DNA of 11,273 nt from Allorhizocola sp044869915 (GTDB lineage Bacteria > Actinomycetota > Actinomycetes > Mycobacteriales > Micromonosporaceae), in assembly GCA_044869915.1 (NCBI GenBank), contig JBIOYB010000266.1, positions 1 through 11,273 of the forward strand, written 5' to 3'. The notes beneath the pieces are model-generated. The model saw nothing but the letters and a program-made list of their open reading frames with translations. It searched no databases and was not told the DNA's origin. The translations under genes and the position numbers were made by a program. Of this stretch, positions 1-7,037 are shown in pieces; position 1 is the stretch's first letter; every line of letters begins with the position of its first letter.

Positions 1-284
1 TGTTCTGGCGCATCTATCTGCCGCTGGCCATGCCCGCGCTGGGTGCGGTGTTCATCCTCGAGTTCACGTTCATCTGGAACGACCTGCTGTTTGGCCTGAC
101 GCTGTCGCAAAGCCCCACGGTCAGGCCCATCATGACGGCGGTGTCGTCGCTGAACTCGGCCTACTCGGGCACGCGGGTGCCGGTCATCCTCGCCGCGGGG
201 ATCCTGGTGTCGCTGCCCACCGTCGCACTGTTCCTGTTCACGCAACGCATCTTCGCCCGTGGGCTCGCGCTCGGGCAGTTCTAG
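1..284 (+). CDS. Carbohydrate ABC transporter permease (MalG-like), C-terminal end
   Basis: This is the last ~93 codons of an inner-membrane permease for a sugar ABC importer; the start lies left of the window and the frame reads from position 3. The first residues, FWRIYLPLAMPAL, match the end of the EAA loop (pattern I-x-L-P) that docks on the ATPase subunit. Two hydrophobic segments follow (about LGAVFILEFTFIWNDLLF and VPVILAAGILVSLPTVALF), and the protein ends in FTQRIFARGLALGQF, like the usual MalG C-terminus. It stops 13 bp before the GH38-like gene and heads the catabolic operon seen here, so it probably imports that operon's glycoside substrate. Substrate-binding protein, partner permease and ATPase are not in the window. 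Family assignment is strong; the transported sugar is inferred from neighbours only. Confidence 0.9.
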   Translation, partial: FWRIYLPLAMPALGAVFILEFTFIWNDLLFGLTLSQSPTVRPIMTAVSSLNSAYSGTRVPVILAAGILVSLPTVALFLFTQRIFARGLALGQF

Positions 285-287
285 GAG
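283..287 (+). promoter_or_regulatory. Ribosome binding site deciding the start of the GH38-like gene
   Basis: AGGAG, overlapping the permease stop codon, sits 10 bases before the ATG at 298. This favours 298 over the in-frame ATG at 259, which lies inside the permease and lacks a comparable site. Confidence 0.7.
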
Positions 288-297
288 TTGTTGGCAA

Positions 298-3200
298 ATG
301 ACCACTCGGTTGTTGCGGACGAGCCTCGGCTCACCGGGCTACGACGACATGCGGGCCACGCTGCGCCCGACCAACCTGGCGCCGCTGCGCACCGATCGCG
401 GAGTCGAGGTGCACGCCCAGGTGCTGCCGCTGTTTCGCGACGGCAAGCAGGCGGTGCGGGTCGGTGACGTCGATCATTGGGTACCGGAGGTCGCCGAGCC
501 GACGCGGGTGACGCTCGCGCTCGCGGAGGGCAACCTCGAGGTGCTCGTGACGCCACAGCGCAAGTGGACCGTGTATGTGGTGCATCATTCGCATTTGGAC
601 ATCGGGTACACCGACCGTCAGGGTGTGGTGCTGCGCAATCATTTGGAGTACCTGGACTCCGCGCTGGAGTTGGCCGGGGCCACCGACGACTGGCCCGACG
701 ACGCGCGCTTCCGGTGGAACGTGGAGTCGGCGCTGCCCGTGCGGACCTGGCTCGGCGCCCGGGCGTCCTCGACCGTCGACCGTTTCGTGCAGCTCGTGCG
801 GCAGGGGCGGATCGAGGTCACGGCCATGCCGTATCAGCTGCACACCGAGGCGTGCTCGGTGGAGGAGCTGCACCGGCTGCTGCGGTTCACCGCCTCACTT
901 GGGGAGCGATTCGGCATCCCCATCACGAGCGCGATGCACACGGACGTGCCGGGCGCGGTGGTCGGTTTCGTCGACGCGCTCGCGAGCGCCGGCGTGCGGT
1001 ATCTGTCGGCGGCGCACAACTGGGCCGGGCGGTCGGTGCCGTTCCTGCACGGCGGGCTGGAGCTGGCCCGGCCGTTCTGGTGGCGGTCGGCGTCGGGCAA
1101 CCGGTTGCTGGTGTGGTTCACCGACACCCCGCACGGCATGGCCTACATGGAGGGCAACATCATCGGGCTCAACGAGAGCTTCGGGCTGACGCGGGAGCTG
1201 CTGCCTGGTTACCTGGACGCGCTGGCCAACCGGCCGGTGCCCTACCAGAAGGAGGCTTTTGGCTGGTCGGGTTTGGACAGTGTGGACCGGCCCGGATACC
1301 CGCACGACATCCTGCACCTGCGGGTGCAGGGCGGGCACGCCGACAACGCCACCCCGTCGATAGTGCCGCCCACGGTGGTGCGCGAGTGGAACGCGACATA
1401 TGACTGGCCGCGCCTGAAGATGGCGACCAACACGGCGTTCTTCGAGGAGGCCGAACGGCGGCTGGGTGAGCGGATCCCTTCGTTTGAGGGCGACTGGACC
1501 GACTGGTGGGCCGACGGGCTCGGGTCGGGCGCGCGGCCGCTTGGCTACGCCCGGCGGGCGCAACACGCCATCCGGCACGCCGAAACGCTGCACACCTTGG
1601 CCGGAAGCCACGTCGACGTGGACGTGGTCTACGACAAACTGGGCCTGTTCGACGAGCACACGTGGGGCGCGGCCAACCCTTGGCACGACCACGAGGACGG
1701 GTTCGACTCGGGCGGGCTGCAGTGGGCGCGCAAGTGCGAGCTGGCCTACTCGGCGTCCGACGACGCGGAGGATCTGCGGCATGCGGGCGCGCGGCGGTTG
1801 GGTGCGCGGTTCGGTGCCGGCAACGGGGCGCTGGCTTCGTACCTCATATTCAATCCCGGTAGAAAACGGTCGGACGCGGTGTCGGCCTTCCTGCCGTCCA
1901 GCACGGTCGAGCTCGGGGTTGGACTGTCGCTTGTGGATGCGCGAAGCGGGCGGGTGATCCCGCACCACGAGGAGGTCGAGGACTGGGCGGCCCGGCCGCA
2001 TGGGCGCAGGCTCACCTTCACGGTCGCCGACGTGCCCGCCTTCGGCGCGGTGCGCGTCGACGTCGTGCCGGGCTCCTGGTCGGCGCCGTCGGAGGGCCTT
2101 GACTCGACCTATGTAGAAAACGAGTTCTACCGCGTCGAGTTTGATCTCCGTGCGGGGGTCATTTCGTCCGTCTTCGACAAGCGCAGTGGGCGGGAGTTGG
2201 TCAACGCGGATGCATACGCGGGCATGAACCAGTACGTGTACGACCGCTACTCGACGACCGGGCATGTGAACCACCTGTCCGGCCACATCGAGGCGGCCGG
2301 CACGCATCACCTGTCCCTCCTGTCCGGACGGACGCTGGGCCGGCGTGCCTCGATCGTGCGGGCCCAGCGCACCGCGGCCGGGGAGACGCTCGAGGTGGAG
2401 CTGTCCGGCGACGGGGTGGACTGGCTGCGCACGACCATCACGCTGGCGGCCGGGGTGGCGCGGGTGGACATCACCAACCGCATCCTCAAGCAGGGCGCGC
2501 CGGTCAAGGAAAGCGTTTTCTTCGCGTTTCCGTTCGCGGCGGCCGCGCCCACCGCTTGGGAGCTGACGGGCGGGGTCGGGAGTCCGGACGCGCCAACCGT
2601 CCCGGGGGCGGCGAGCCACATGACGCCCATCCGGCACTGGGTGTCCTTTGCCGGCGGTGTGGGGTGGGCAACGCTGGAGGCGCCGCTGCTGATGTTCGGC
2701 GACCTGTACCTGCCGTATTCACCCTTCCCGCCAACGGTTTCGCCATCGCCCGCCGAGCCGGGGACGGTCTACTCGTGGGCGCTGAACAACATCTGGGACA
2801 CCAACTTCCCGGCGCAGCAGCAGGGGGAGACGACCTTCCGCTATGCGATCGCCGAGGACGGGCCGACCGCGGCCGCGGGCCTGACGGATCCATTGCTGGC
2901 GATCCCGCTGACCGGGCAAGCGCGCACGCCCGAAGAGCTTTACCTTACTCAAGTAAAGGATCCGCGCGTCGAGGTGTCGTCGATCGGCCGGTCGAGGCGC
3001 GGGCACGATCTGGTGGTGTATCTGAGGTCGACCGAGGCGGTCACGACCGAGATCCGGCTGCCTTATCCGGTGCGGGCGGCCTACCTGGGCACGAGCCTCG
3101 AGCGTGACCTGCGGCCGGTCGACCTCGCCGCGGTGCCCGTGCCGGCCAGCGGCCTGGCCGCGCTCGCCATCGACCTCGCCGGCGCGGCCGACCCGGCGTC

Positions 3201-3423
3201 GACCGACATCGCGCGAGTTGTCGGGCAATCATCCGGTCAGGACAGCGCCACCGGCGCGGCGTCTGCCGGGCAAGTCGCGCCTTCGTCGGCCATGGATGCT
3301 GCGGATGCCGTGCCCGGCGCGAGCGGTGGGCCTGCGGGCGGGGCGGTTGCGGTGGGCGAGCCGGGTGGCGCGGCCGGTGGCGCAGTCATCAGGGCGGATC
3401 TGGACGGGGCGGGGGAGCGGTGA
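298..3423 (+). CDS. Divergent glycoside hydrolase family 38-like enzyme (putative alpha-mannosidase)
   Basis: 1041 residues, probably a cytoplasmic retaining, metal-dependent alpha-mannosidase-type hydrolase; no signal peptide is visible. Residues ~1-95 form an N-terminal extension. The GH38 catalytic domain begins at VVHHSHLDIGYTD, where H99 and D101 fit the zinc-binding H-x-D of the family. D216 in MHTDVPG is the best candidate for the nucleophile/metal Asp, and H454 in DEHTWG (or H347 in GGHADN) for the remaining zinc His. A beta-rich mannosidase-type C-terminal region follows to ~960. Residues ~962-1041 are an Ala/Gly/Ser-rich, apparently disordered tail. Family proteins usually have H-x-D-P-G-W or H-x-D-x-x-W at the first motif, so this is a divergent branch and activity on another alpha-glycoside is possible. 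The stop overlaps the next start (GTGA, 3420-3423), implying translational coupling. Confidence 0.75.
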   Translation: MTTRLLRTSLGSPGYDDMRATLRPTNLAPLRTDRGVEVHAQVLPLFRDGKQAVRVGDVDHWVPEVAEPTRVTLALAEGNLEVLVTPQRKWTVYVVHHSHLDIGYTDRQGVVLRNHLEYLDSALELAGATDDWPDDARFRWNVESALPVRTWLGARASSTVDRFVQLVRQGRIEVTAMPYQLHTEACSVEELHRLLRFTASLGERFGIPITSAMHTDVPGAVVGFVDALASAGVRYLSAAHNWAGRSVPFLHGGLELARPFWWRSASGNRLLVWFTDTPHGMAYMEGNIIGLNESFGLTRELLPGYLDALANRPVPYQKEAFGWSGLDSVDRPGYPHDILHLRVQGGHADNATPSIVPPTVVREWNATYDWPRLKMATNTAFFEEAERRLGERIPSFEGDWTDWWADGLGSGARPLGYARRAQHAIRHAETLHTLAGSHVDVDVVYDKLGLFDEHTWGAANPWHDHEDGFDSGGLQWARKCELAYSASDDAEDLRHAGARRLGARFGAGNGALASYLIFNPGRKRSDAVSAFLPSSTVELGVGLSLVDARSGRVIPHHEEVEDWAARPHGRRLTFTVADVPAFGAVRVDVVPGSWSAPSEGLDSTYVENEFYRVEFDLRAGVISSVFDKRSGRELVNADAYAGMNQYVYDRYSTTGHVNHLSGHIEAAGTHHLSLLSGRTLGRRASIVRAQRTAAGETLEVELSGDGVDWLRTTITLAAGVARVDITNRILKQGAPVKESVFFAFPFAAAAPTAWELTGGVGSPDAPTVPGAASHMTPIRHWVSFAGGVGWATLEAPLLMFGDLYLPYSPFPPTVSPSPAEPGTVYSWALNNIWDTNFPAQQQGETTFRYAIAEDGPTAAAGLTDPLLAIPLTGQARTPEELYLTQVKDPRVEVSSIGRSRRGHDLVVYLRSTEAVTTEIRLPYPVRAAYLGTSLERDLRPVDLAAVPVPASGLAALAIDLAGAADPASTDIARVVGQSSGQDSATGAASAGQVAPSSAMDAADAVPGASGGPAGGAVAVGEPGGAAGGAVIRADLDGAGER

Positions 3424-4628
3424 AGATTGTCGACATCCGGGCGACCACGGTGACGGTGCCGTTGGAGGCGCCGCTGCGCCATTCCAACGGCGCGCACTGG
3501 GGCAGGTTTGTGCGCACGATCGTCGAGGTCGAGACCGACAACGGGCTGATCGGCCTGGGCGAGCTGGGCGGCGGCGGCGAGAGCGCGGAGGCGGCCGTGC
3601 GCGGGCTGCTGTCCTATCTGCGCGGGCACGACCCGTTTCAGCTTGAGGCGATGCGCTTTGCCATCACCAACCCGACCGCGAGCCTCTACAACAATCGCAC
3701 CCAGTTGCACGCGGCGCTCGAGTTCGCCTGCCTCGACATTATCGGCCAGCATCTCGGCGTGCCGGTGTATGACCTGCTCGGCGGGCGGCTCAGGGACGCC
3801 GTGCCCTTCGCCTCCTACCTATTTTTCAGGTATCCCAACGATCTGGGGGAGGGCGAGGTCCGCACGCCCGATCAGCTGGCCGAGCACGCCCTCGAGCTCA
3901 AGCGCCGGCACGGCTTCACGGTGCACAAGCTCAAGGGCGGCGTGTTCCCACCCGAATACGAGCTCGACTGCTACCGCGCGCTCGCCCAGGCCATGCCCGG
4001 CGACCGCCTCCGGCACGACCCCAACGGGGCGCTGTCGGTCGGCGAGGCCCGCCACTTCGCACGGGCCGTCACCGACCTGCCCAACGACTACCTCGAAGAC
4101 CCGACATGGGGCCTCAACGGCCTGCGCCAGCTGCGCGACATCGGCATCCCGCTCGCGACCAACACCGTGGTCGTCAACTTCGAGCAGCTCGCCACCAACG
4201 TGCGCGACCCGGCCGTCGACGTCATCCTGCTCGACACCACCTTCTGGGGCGGGATCCGCCCATGCGTGAAGGCGGCGGCGGTGTGCGAGACCTTCCAGCT
4301 CGGCGTGGCCGTGCACTCCTCGGGCGAACTGGGCATCCAGCTGGCCACGATGCTGCACCTGGGCGCGGTGCTGCCCAATCTCACCTACGCCGCCGACGCC
4401 CACTACCATCACCTCACCGACGACGTGGTCACCGGCGGCAAGCTGTCCTACGTGGACGGTAGGATCGCCGTGCCGCACGGACCAGGCCTCGGCGTGACGC
4501 TCGACCGCGAGCGCCTGGCCAAATATGCGGCGCTGTATCAAGAGCTGGGCGGGTATCCCTATGACCGCGACCCGGGCAGGCCCGGCTGGTATCCACTGAT
4601 CCCCAACGATCGATGGGCGCAGCCATGA
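3420..4628 (+). CDS. Enolase-superfamily sugar-acid dehydratase, glucarate dehydratase-like
   Basis: 402 residues with a GTG start overlapping the upstream stop by 4 bp. Predicted to dehydrate an aldonic or aldaric acid to a 2-keto-3-deoxy acid using Mg2+. The N-terminal capping domain (~1-125) precedes the barrel. Active-site residues of the glucarate dehydratase/mandelate racemase group can be read in order: K170-x-K172 (HKLKGG), metal ligands D200 (HDPNG), E226 (LEDP) and N248 (TNTVVV), and the D272 (LLDTTFWGG)/H299 (HSSGELG) dyad. Their spacing is close to that I recall for E. coli GlucD (K207, D235, E266, N289, D313, H339). The surrounding genes degrade a glycoside and oxidise an aldose, so the substrate is more likely an aldonate made in this operon than glucarate. 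Superfamily and chemistry are confident, substrate is not. Confidence 0.88.
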   Translation: MKIVDIRATTVTVPLEAPLRHSNGAHWGRFVRTIVEVETDNGLIGLGELGGGGESAEAAVRGLLSYLRGHDPFQLEAMRFAITNPTASLYNNRTQLHAALEFACLDIIGQHLGVPVYDLLGGRLRDAVPFASYLFFRYPNDLGEGEVRTPDQLAEHALELKRRHGFTVHKLKGGVFPPEYELDCYRALAQAMPGDRLRHDPNGALSVGEARHFARAVTDLPNDYLEDPTWGLNGLRQLRDIGIPLATNTVVVNFEQLATNVRDPAVDVILLDTTFWGGIRPCVKAAAVCETFQLGVAVHSSGELGIQLATMLHLGAVLPNLTYAADAHYHHLTDDVVTGGKLSYVDGRIAVPHGPGLGVTLDRERLAKYAALYQELGGYPYDRDPGRPGWYPLIPNDRWAQP

Positions 4629-5470
4629 AGACACACATCCTCGAAAATGGACACCTGCGCGTCGAACTGTTACCCGACAAGGGTACCGACGTGGTGTCGT
4701 TCTATGACAAACGGCGCGATCTGGAGCTGGCCTGGACCGCGCCGGCCAGACCCCAAGCCACCGGCGGCTTCCTGGACACCTATCCGGGTGGCTGGCAGGA
4801 GGTGCTGCCCAACGGCGGCGCGCCGGCCGTGCACCGCGGCGCGTCGTTCGACCAGCACGGCTCGGTCGCGACGATCCCGTGGGAGGTGCTGGGCGACAAC
4901 GTCTTCACCGCCGCCACGCCACGCTACCCGCTACGCGTCACCAAGCAGTTCCGGCTGGCCGACCTCTCGCTGCACATCTCCGAGACGCTCACCAACGAGG
5001 CGCCCGTGCCGGTGGAGGCGATGTGGGGGCATCACCTCACGTTCGGCCGGCCGTTCCTCAACCCGGGTTGCCGTGTCCGGCTGCCCGAGGACGTCACCGT
5101 CATCCCGCATCCCCAGCCGATCGACCGTTTCCAGCGGCGGCGCAACCCGGACCTGTCGGTCGTGCCGGTGCCCGGCGACCCGAGCGACATCTGCTACGTG
5201 GCGGGCACGAACTGGTACGAGGTGCTTGACGAGTCCGACTCCGGCGTGCGCGTCGAGTGGGACTCCCGGACCATGCCCTACCTGTGGGTGTGGCAGGAGT
5301 GCGGCGCGACCGTCGACTACCCGTGGTGGGGCCGGGCCTATGTGCTCGGGCTGGAGCCGTTTTCGAGCTATCCGACCAACGGGCTGCCGGGCGCGATCGC
5401 CAACGGCTCCGCGCTGACTTTGGCGCCGGGCGAGACGAAGACCTTCTGGCTAACGGCGTCTTTGGTTTAG
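4625..5470 (+). CDS. Aldose 1-epimerase-like protein (galactose mutarotase fold, DUF4432-type)
   Basis: 281 residues. The ATG at 4625 overlaps the dehydratase stop (ATGA); an in-frame ATG at 4613 would add four residues but lies inside the upstream gene. The protein is a beta-sandwich mutarotase: LENGHLRVELLPDKGTDVV at the start and GFLDTYPGGWQEVLPNGG near residues 48-65 are typical of this aldose-epimerase branch. H136/H137 in MWGHHLTFGRPF and E244 in GLEPFSSYPTN occupy the places of the catalytic His and Glu of galactose mutarotase. It is expected to interconvert anomers of the sugar released by the hydrolase, feeding the correct one to the SDR dehydrogenase encoded next. Only 8 bp separate it from that gene. 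Fold is confident; the exact sugar is unknown. Confidence 0.82.
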   Translation: MKTHILENGHLRVELLPDKGTDVVSFYDKRRDLELAWTAPARPQATGGFLDTYPGGWQEVLPNGGAPAVHRGASFDQHGSVATIPWEVLGDNVFTAATPRYPLRVTKQFRLADLSLHISETLTNEAPVPVEAMWGHHLTFGRPFLNPGCRVRLPEDVTVIPHPQPIDRFQRRRNPDLSVVPVPGDPSDICYVAGTNWYEVLDESDSGVRVEWDSRTMPYLWVWQECGATVDYPWWGRAYVLGLEPFSSYPTNGLPGAIANGSALTLAPGETKTFWLTASLV

Positions 5471-5474
5471 GGGG
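5469..5474 (+). promoter_or_regulatory. Ribosome binding site deciding the SDR start
   Basis: AGGGGG overlaps the epimerase stop codon and lies 4 bases before the ATG at 5479. It supports that start over longer in-frame reading from 5257, which would run through the epimerase gene and add a non-SDR N-terminus. Confidence 0.65.
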
Positions 5475-5478
5475 CCGC

Positions 5479-6237
5479 ATGGAATTCGAGGGCAAGGTGG
5501 CCGTGGTGACCGGCGGCTCGCTGGGCATCGGCGCGGCCGTGGTCACGCACCTGGCCGGCCACGGCGCGGCGGTTGTCTACTGTGGACACGAGACCACCGT
5601 GCAGGCGGAAAACATCGTGGGCGTGGTGGCCGACGTCCGGTCCGGATCGGACATGGCCCGGCTCGTCGACCGGGCCGTCGCCGACTTCGGCGGCGTCGAC
5701 ATCCTCGTCACGAGCGCGGGCATCCAGCGCTACGGCACCGTCGTGGACACGCCGCGCGACCTGTGGGACGACGTGCTCGCGGTCAACCTGACCGGCGTCT
5801 ACACGGCGTGCCAGGCCGCGATCCCCGTCATGCGAGAGCGGGGTGGGGGGTCGATCGTGGCGGTTTCTTCGGTACAGGCGTTCGCCACCCAGCAGCGCGT
5901 GGCGGCCTACACGGCCAGCAAGGCGGGCATCAACGCGCTCGTGCGGTCGATCGCGGTCGACTTCGCGCCCGACCGCATCCGGGCCAACGCGGTCTGCCCC
6001 GGCTCGGTGGACACGCCCATGCTGCGCTGGGCCGCCGACCTGTTCAAGGGAGACTCCACTGTGGAGGAGACCGTGGCCAAGTGGGGCAGCACCCACCCGC
6101 TGGGCCGGGTGGCCACGCCGGAGGAGGTCGCCGAGGTGGTCGCGTTCCTCGCCAGCGACCGAGCCTCGTTCGTCACCGGCGCCGAATACAAGGTGGACGG
6201 TGGCCTGCTCGCGGTCAACCCGGCGGCACTGCCATGA
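5479..6237 (+). CDS. SDR-family NAD(P)-dependent oxidoreductase, putative aldose dehydrogenase
   Basis: 252 residues, a classical short-chain dehydrogenase. The cofactor motif T11-G-G-S-L-G-I-G18 follows the first strand, and the catalytic set is N103 (LAVNLTG), S131 (AVSSVQAF), Y144 and K148 (YTASK). The usual NNAG motif reads T78-S-A-G81. The segment PGSVDTPMLRW is the expected loop after the sixth strand. SDR enzymes include dehydrogenases that oxidise free aldoses at C1 to lactones, such as the mannose-preferring aldohexose dehydrogenase of Thermoplasma. With a mutarotase upstream and a lactonase immediately downstream (ATGA overlap at 6234-6237), that role is the best inference here. No acidic residue is evident at the end of the second strand (VVYCGHET), so NAD versus NADP preference is unclear. 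A 13-bp palindrome lies within the gene at 6054. Confidence 0.87.
   Translation: MEFEGKVAVVTGGSLGIGAAVVTHLAGHGAAVVYCGHETTVQAENIVGVVADVRSGSDMARLVDRAVADFGGVDILVTSAGIQRYGTVVDTPRDLWDDVLAVNLTGVYTACQAAIPVMRERGGGSIVAVSSVQAFATQQRVAAYTASKAGINALVRSIAVDFAPDRIRANAVCPGSVDTPMLRWAADLFKGDSTVEETVAKWGSTHPLGRVATPEEVAEVVAFLASDRASFVTGAEYKVDGGLLAVNPAALP
6054..6066. repeat. Intragenic palindrome CTCCAC-T-GTGGAG
   Basis: A perfect 13-base palindrome in the SDR gene coding for part of DSTVEE, using the ACT threonine codon that is rare in this high-GC context. It belongs to the same sequence family as the cluster at 7155-7179. Confidence 0.55.
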
Positions 6238-7037
6238 AGACAGGCTCCATGAAGATCTTTTACGACGGCTTCCTGGGCGACCCGCGGCTCGACCATCCCG
6301 AGGGCGTGTCGGTTCACCCCGGCGACGGGAGCGTGTGGTGCGGCGGCGAGCAGGGCCAGCTCTACCGGATCGCGCCCGACGGTTCGTCGGCGCGAGTCGT
6401 TGCCAGCACGGAAGGCTTCCTGCTGGGCGTGACCGTGTCGCCGACGGGCGACTGCGTCTACGCCGCGGACATCGCCCACCGGGCCGTGTTCCGCTATGAC
6501 ATCGCGACGGGTGCGCTGTCGACCTTCGCCGACGGCTTGCGCAACCCCAACTCCATTGCTTGTTCGCACGCGTGGGTCTACGTCTCGGACAGCCACCCGC
6601 CGGGCGTGCCCGGGCCCTCCGTGTATCGCTTCGACGCGCAGGGAAACGGCGGCGTGTTCGTCGCCGAGCCGAGCGCGTTTGCCAACGGGCTGGCGCTCTC
6701 GCCCGACGGGGAATGGCTGTATCTCGCCGAATCGTTCCTGCCCGGCGTGAGCCGGCTGCGGCTGTCCACAAGGGAGCGCGAGCTCGTGGTCGAGCTGCCC
6801 GGCACCGTGCCCGACGGGCTCGCGTTCGGGCCCGACGGGCTGCTCTACATCGCCTGCTATGAGCCGAGCCAGATCCTGCGGGTGGGCACCGACGGGGCGG
6901 TGGAGGTCGTGGCGCACGATCCCACCGCGCACGACCTGTGCCACCCCACCAACATCGCCTTCATCGGGACCACGATCATCGCCGCGAATCTCGGGCGATG
7001 GCACCTCACATCGGTACAGCCAAATGGCATTGTTTGA
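6234..7037 (+). CDS. SMP-30/gluconolactonase-like sugar lactonase
   Basis: 267 residues from the ATG overlapping the SDR stop; an alternative ATG at 6249 would give 262 and starts equally close to conserved sequence. The protein is a six-bladed beta-propeller with repeated strand motifs such as LSPDGEWLY and FGPDGLLYI. The metal ligands of SMP-30 lactonases can be placed: E23 (HPEGVSV), N106 (NPNSIAC), N151 (FANGLALSPDG) and D194 (VPDGLAFG), matching in order and spacing the human residues E18, N103, N154 and D204. It lacks a signal peptide, so it would act in the cytoplasm, hydrolysing the aldonolactone produced by the adjacent SDR to a free aldonate for the dehydratase. Its end overlaps the esterase start by 14 bp. 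Family confident; lactone substrate inferred. Confidence 0.87.
   Translation: MKTGSMKIFYDGFLGDPRLDHPEGVSVHPGDGSVWCGGEQGQLYRIAPDGSSARVVASTEGFLLGVTVSPTGDCVYAADIAHRAVFRYDIATGALSTFADGLRNPNSIACSHAWVYVSDSHPPGVPGPSVYRFDAQGNGGVFVAEPSAFANGLALSPDGEWLYLAESFLPGVSRLRLSTRERELVVELPGTVPDGLAFGPDGLLYIACYEPSQILRVGTDGAVEVVAHDPTAHDLCHPTNIAFIGTTIIAANLGRWHLTSVQPNGIV

Noticed and set aside
259..297. Upstream ATG at 259 as start of the GH38-like protein
   Set aside because: It lies within the permease gene, adds a Ser/Arg-rich 13-residue leader and has no good ribosome binding site; ATG 298 does.
895..2637. A 580-codon open frame on the - strand opposite the GH38-like gene
   Set aside because: It is an antisense shadow in high-GC DNA: Arg/Pro/His/Val-rich composition, no domain, no ribosome binding site, and the + strand encodes a recognisable enzyme.
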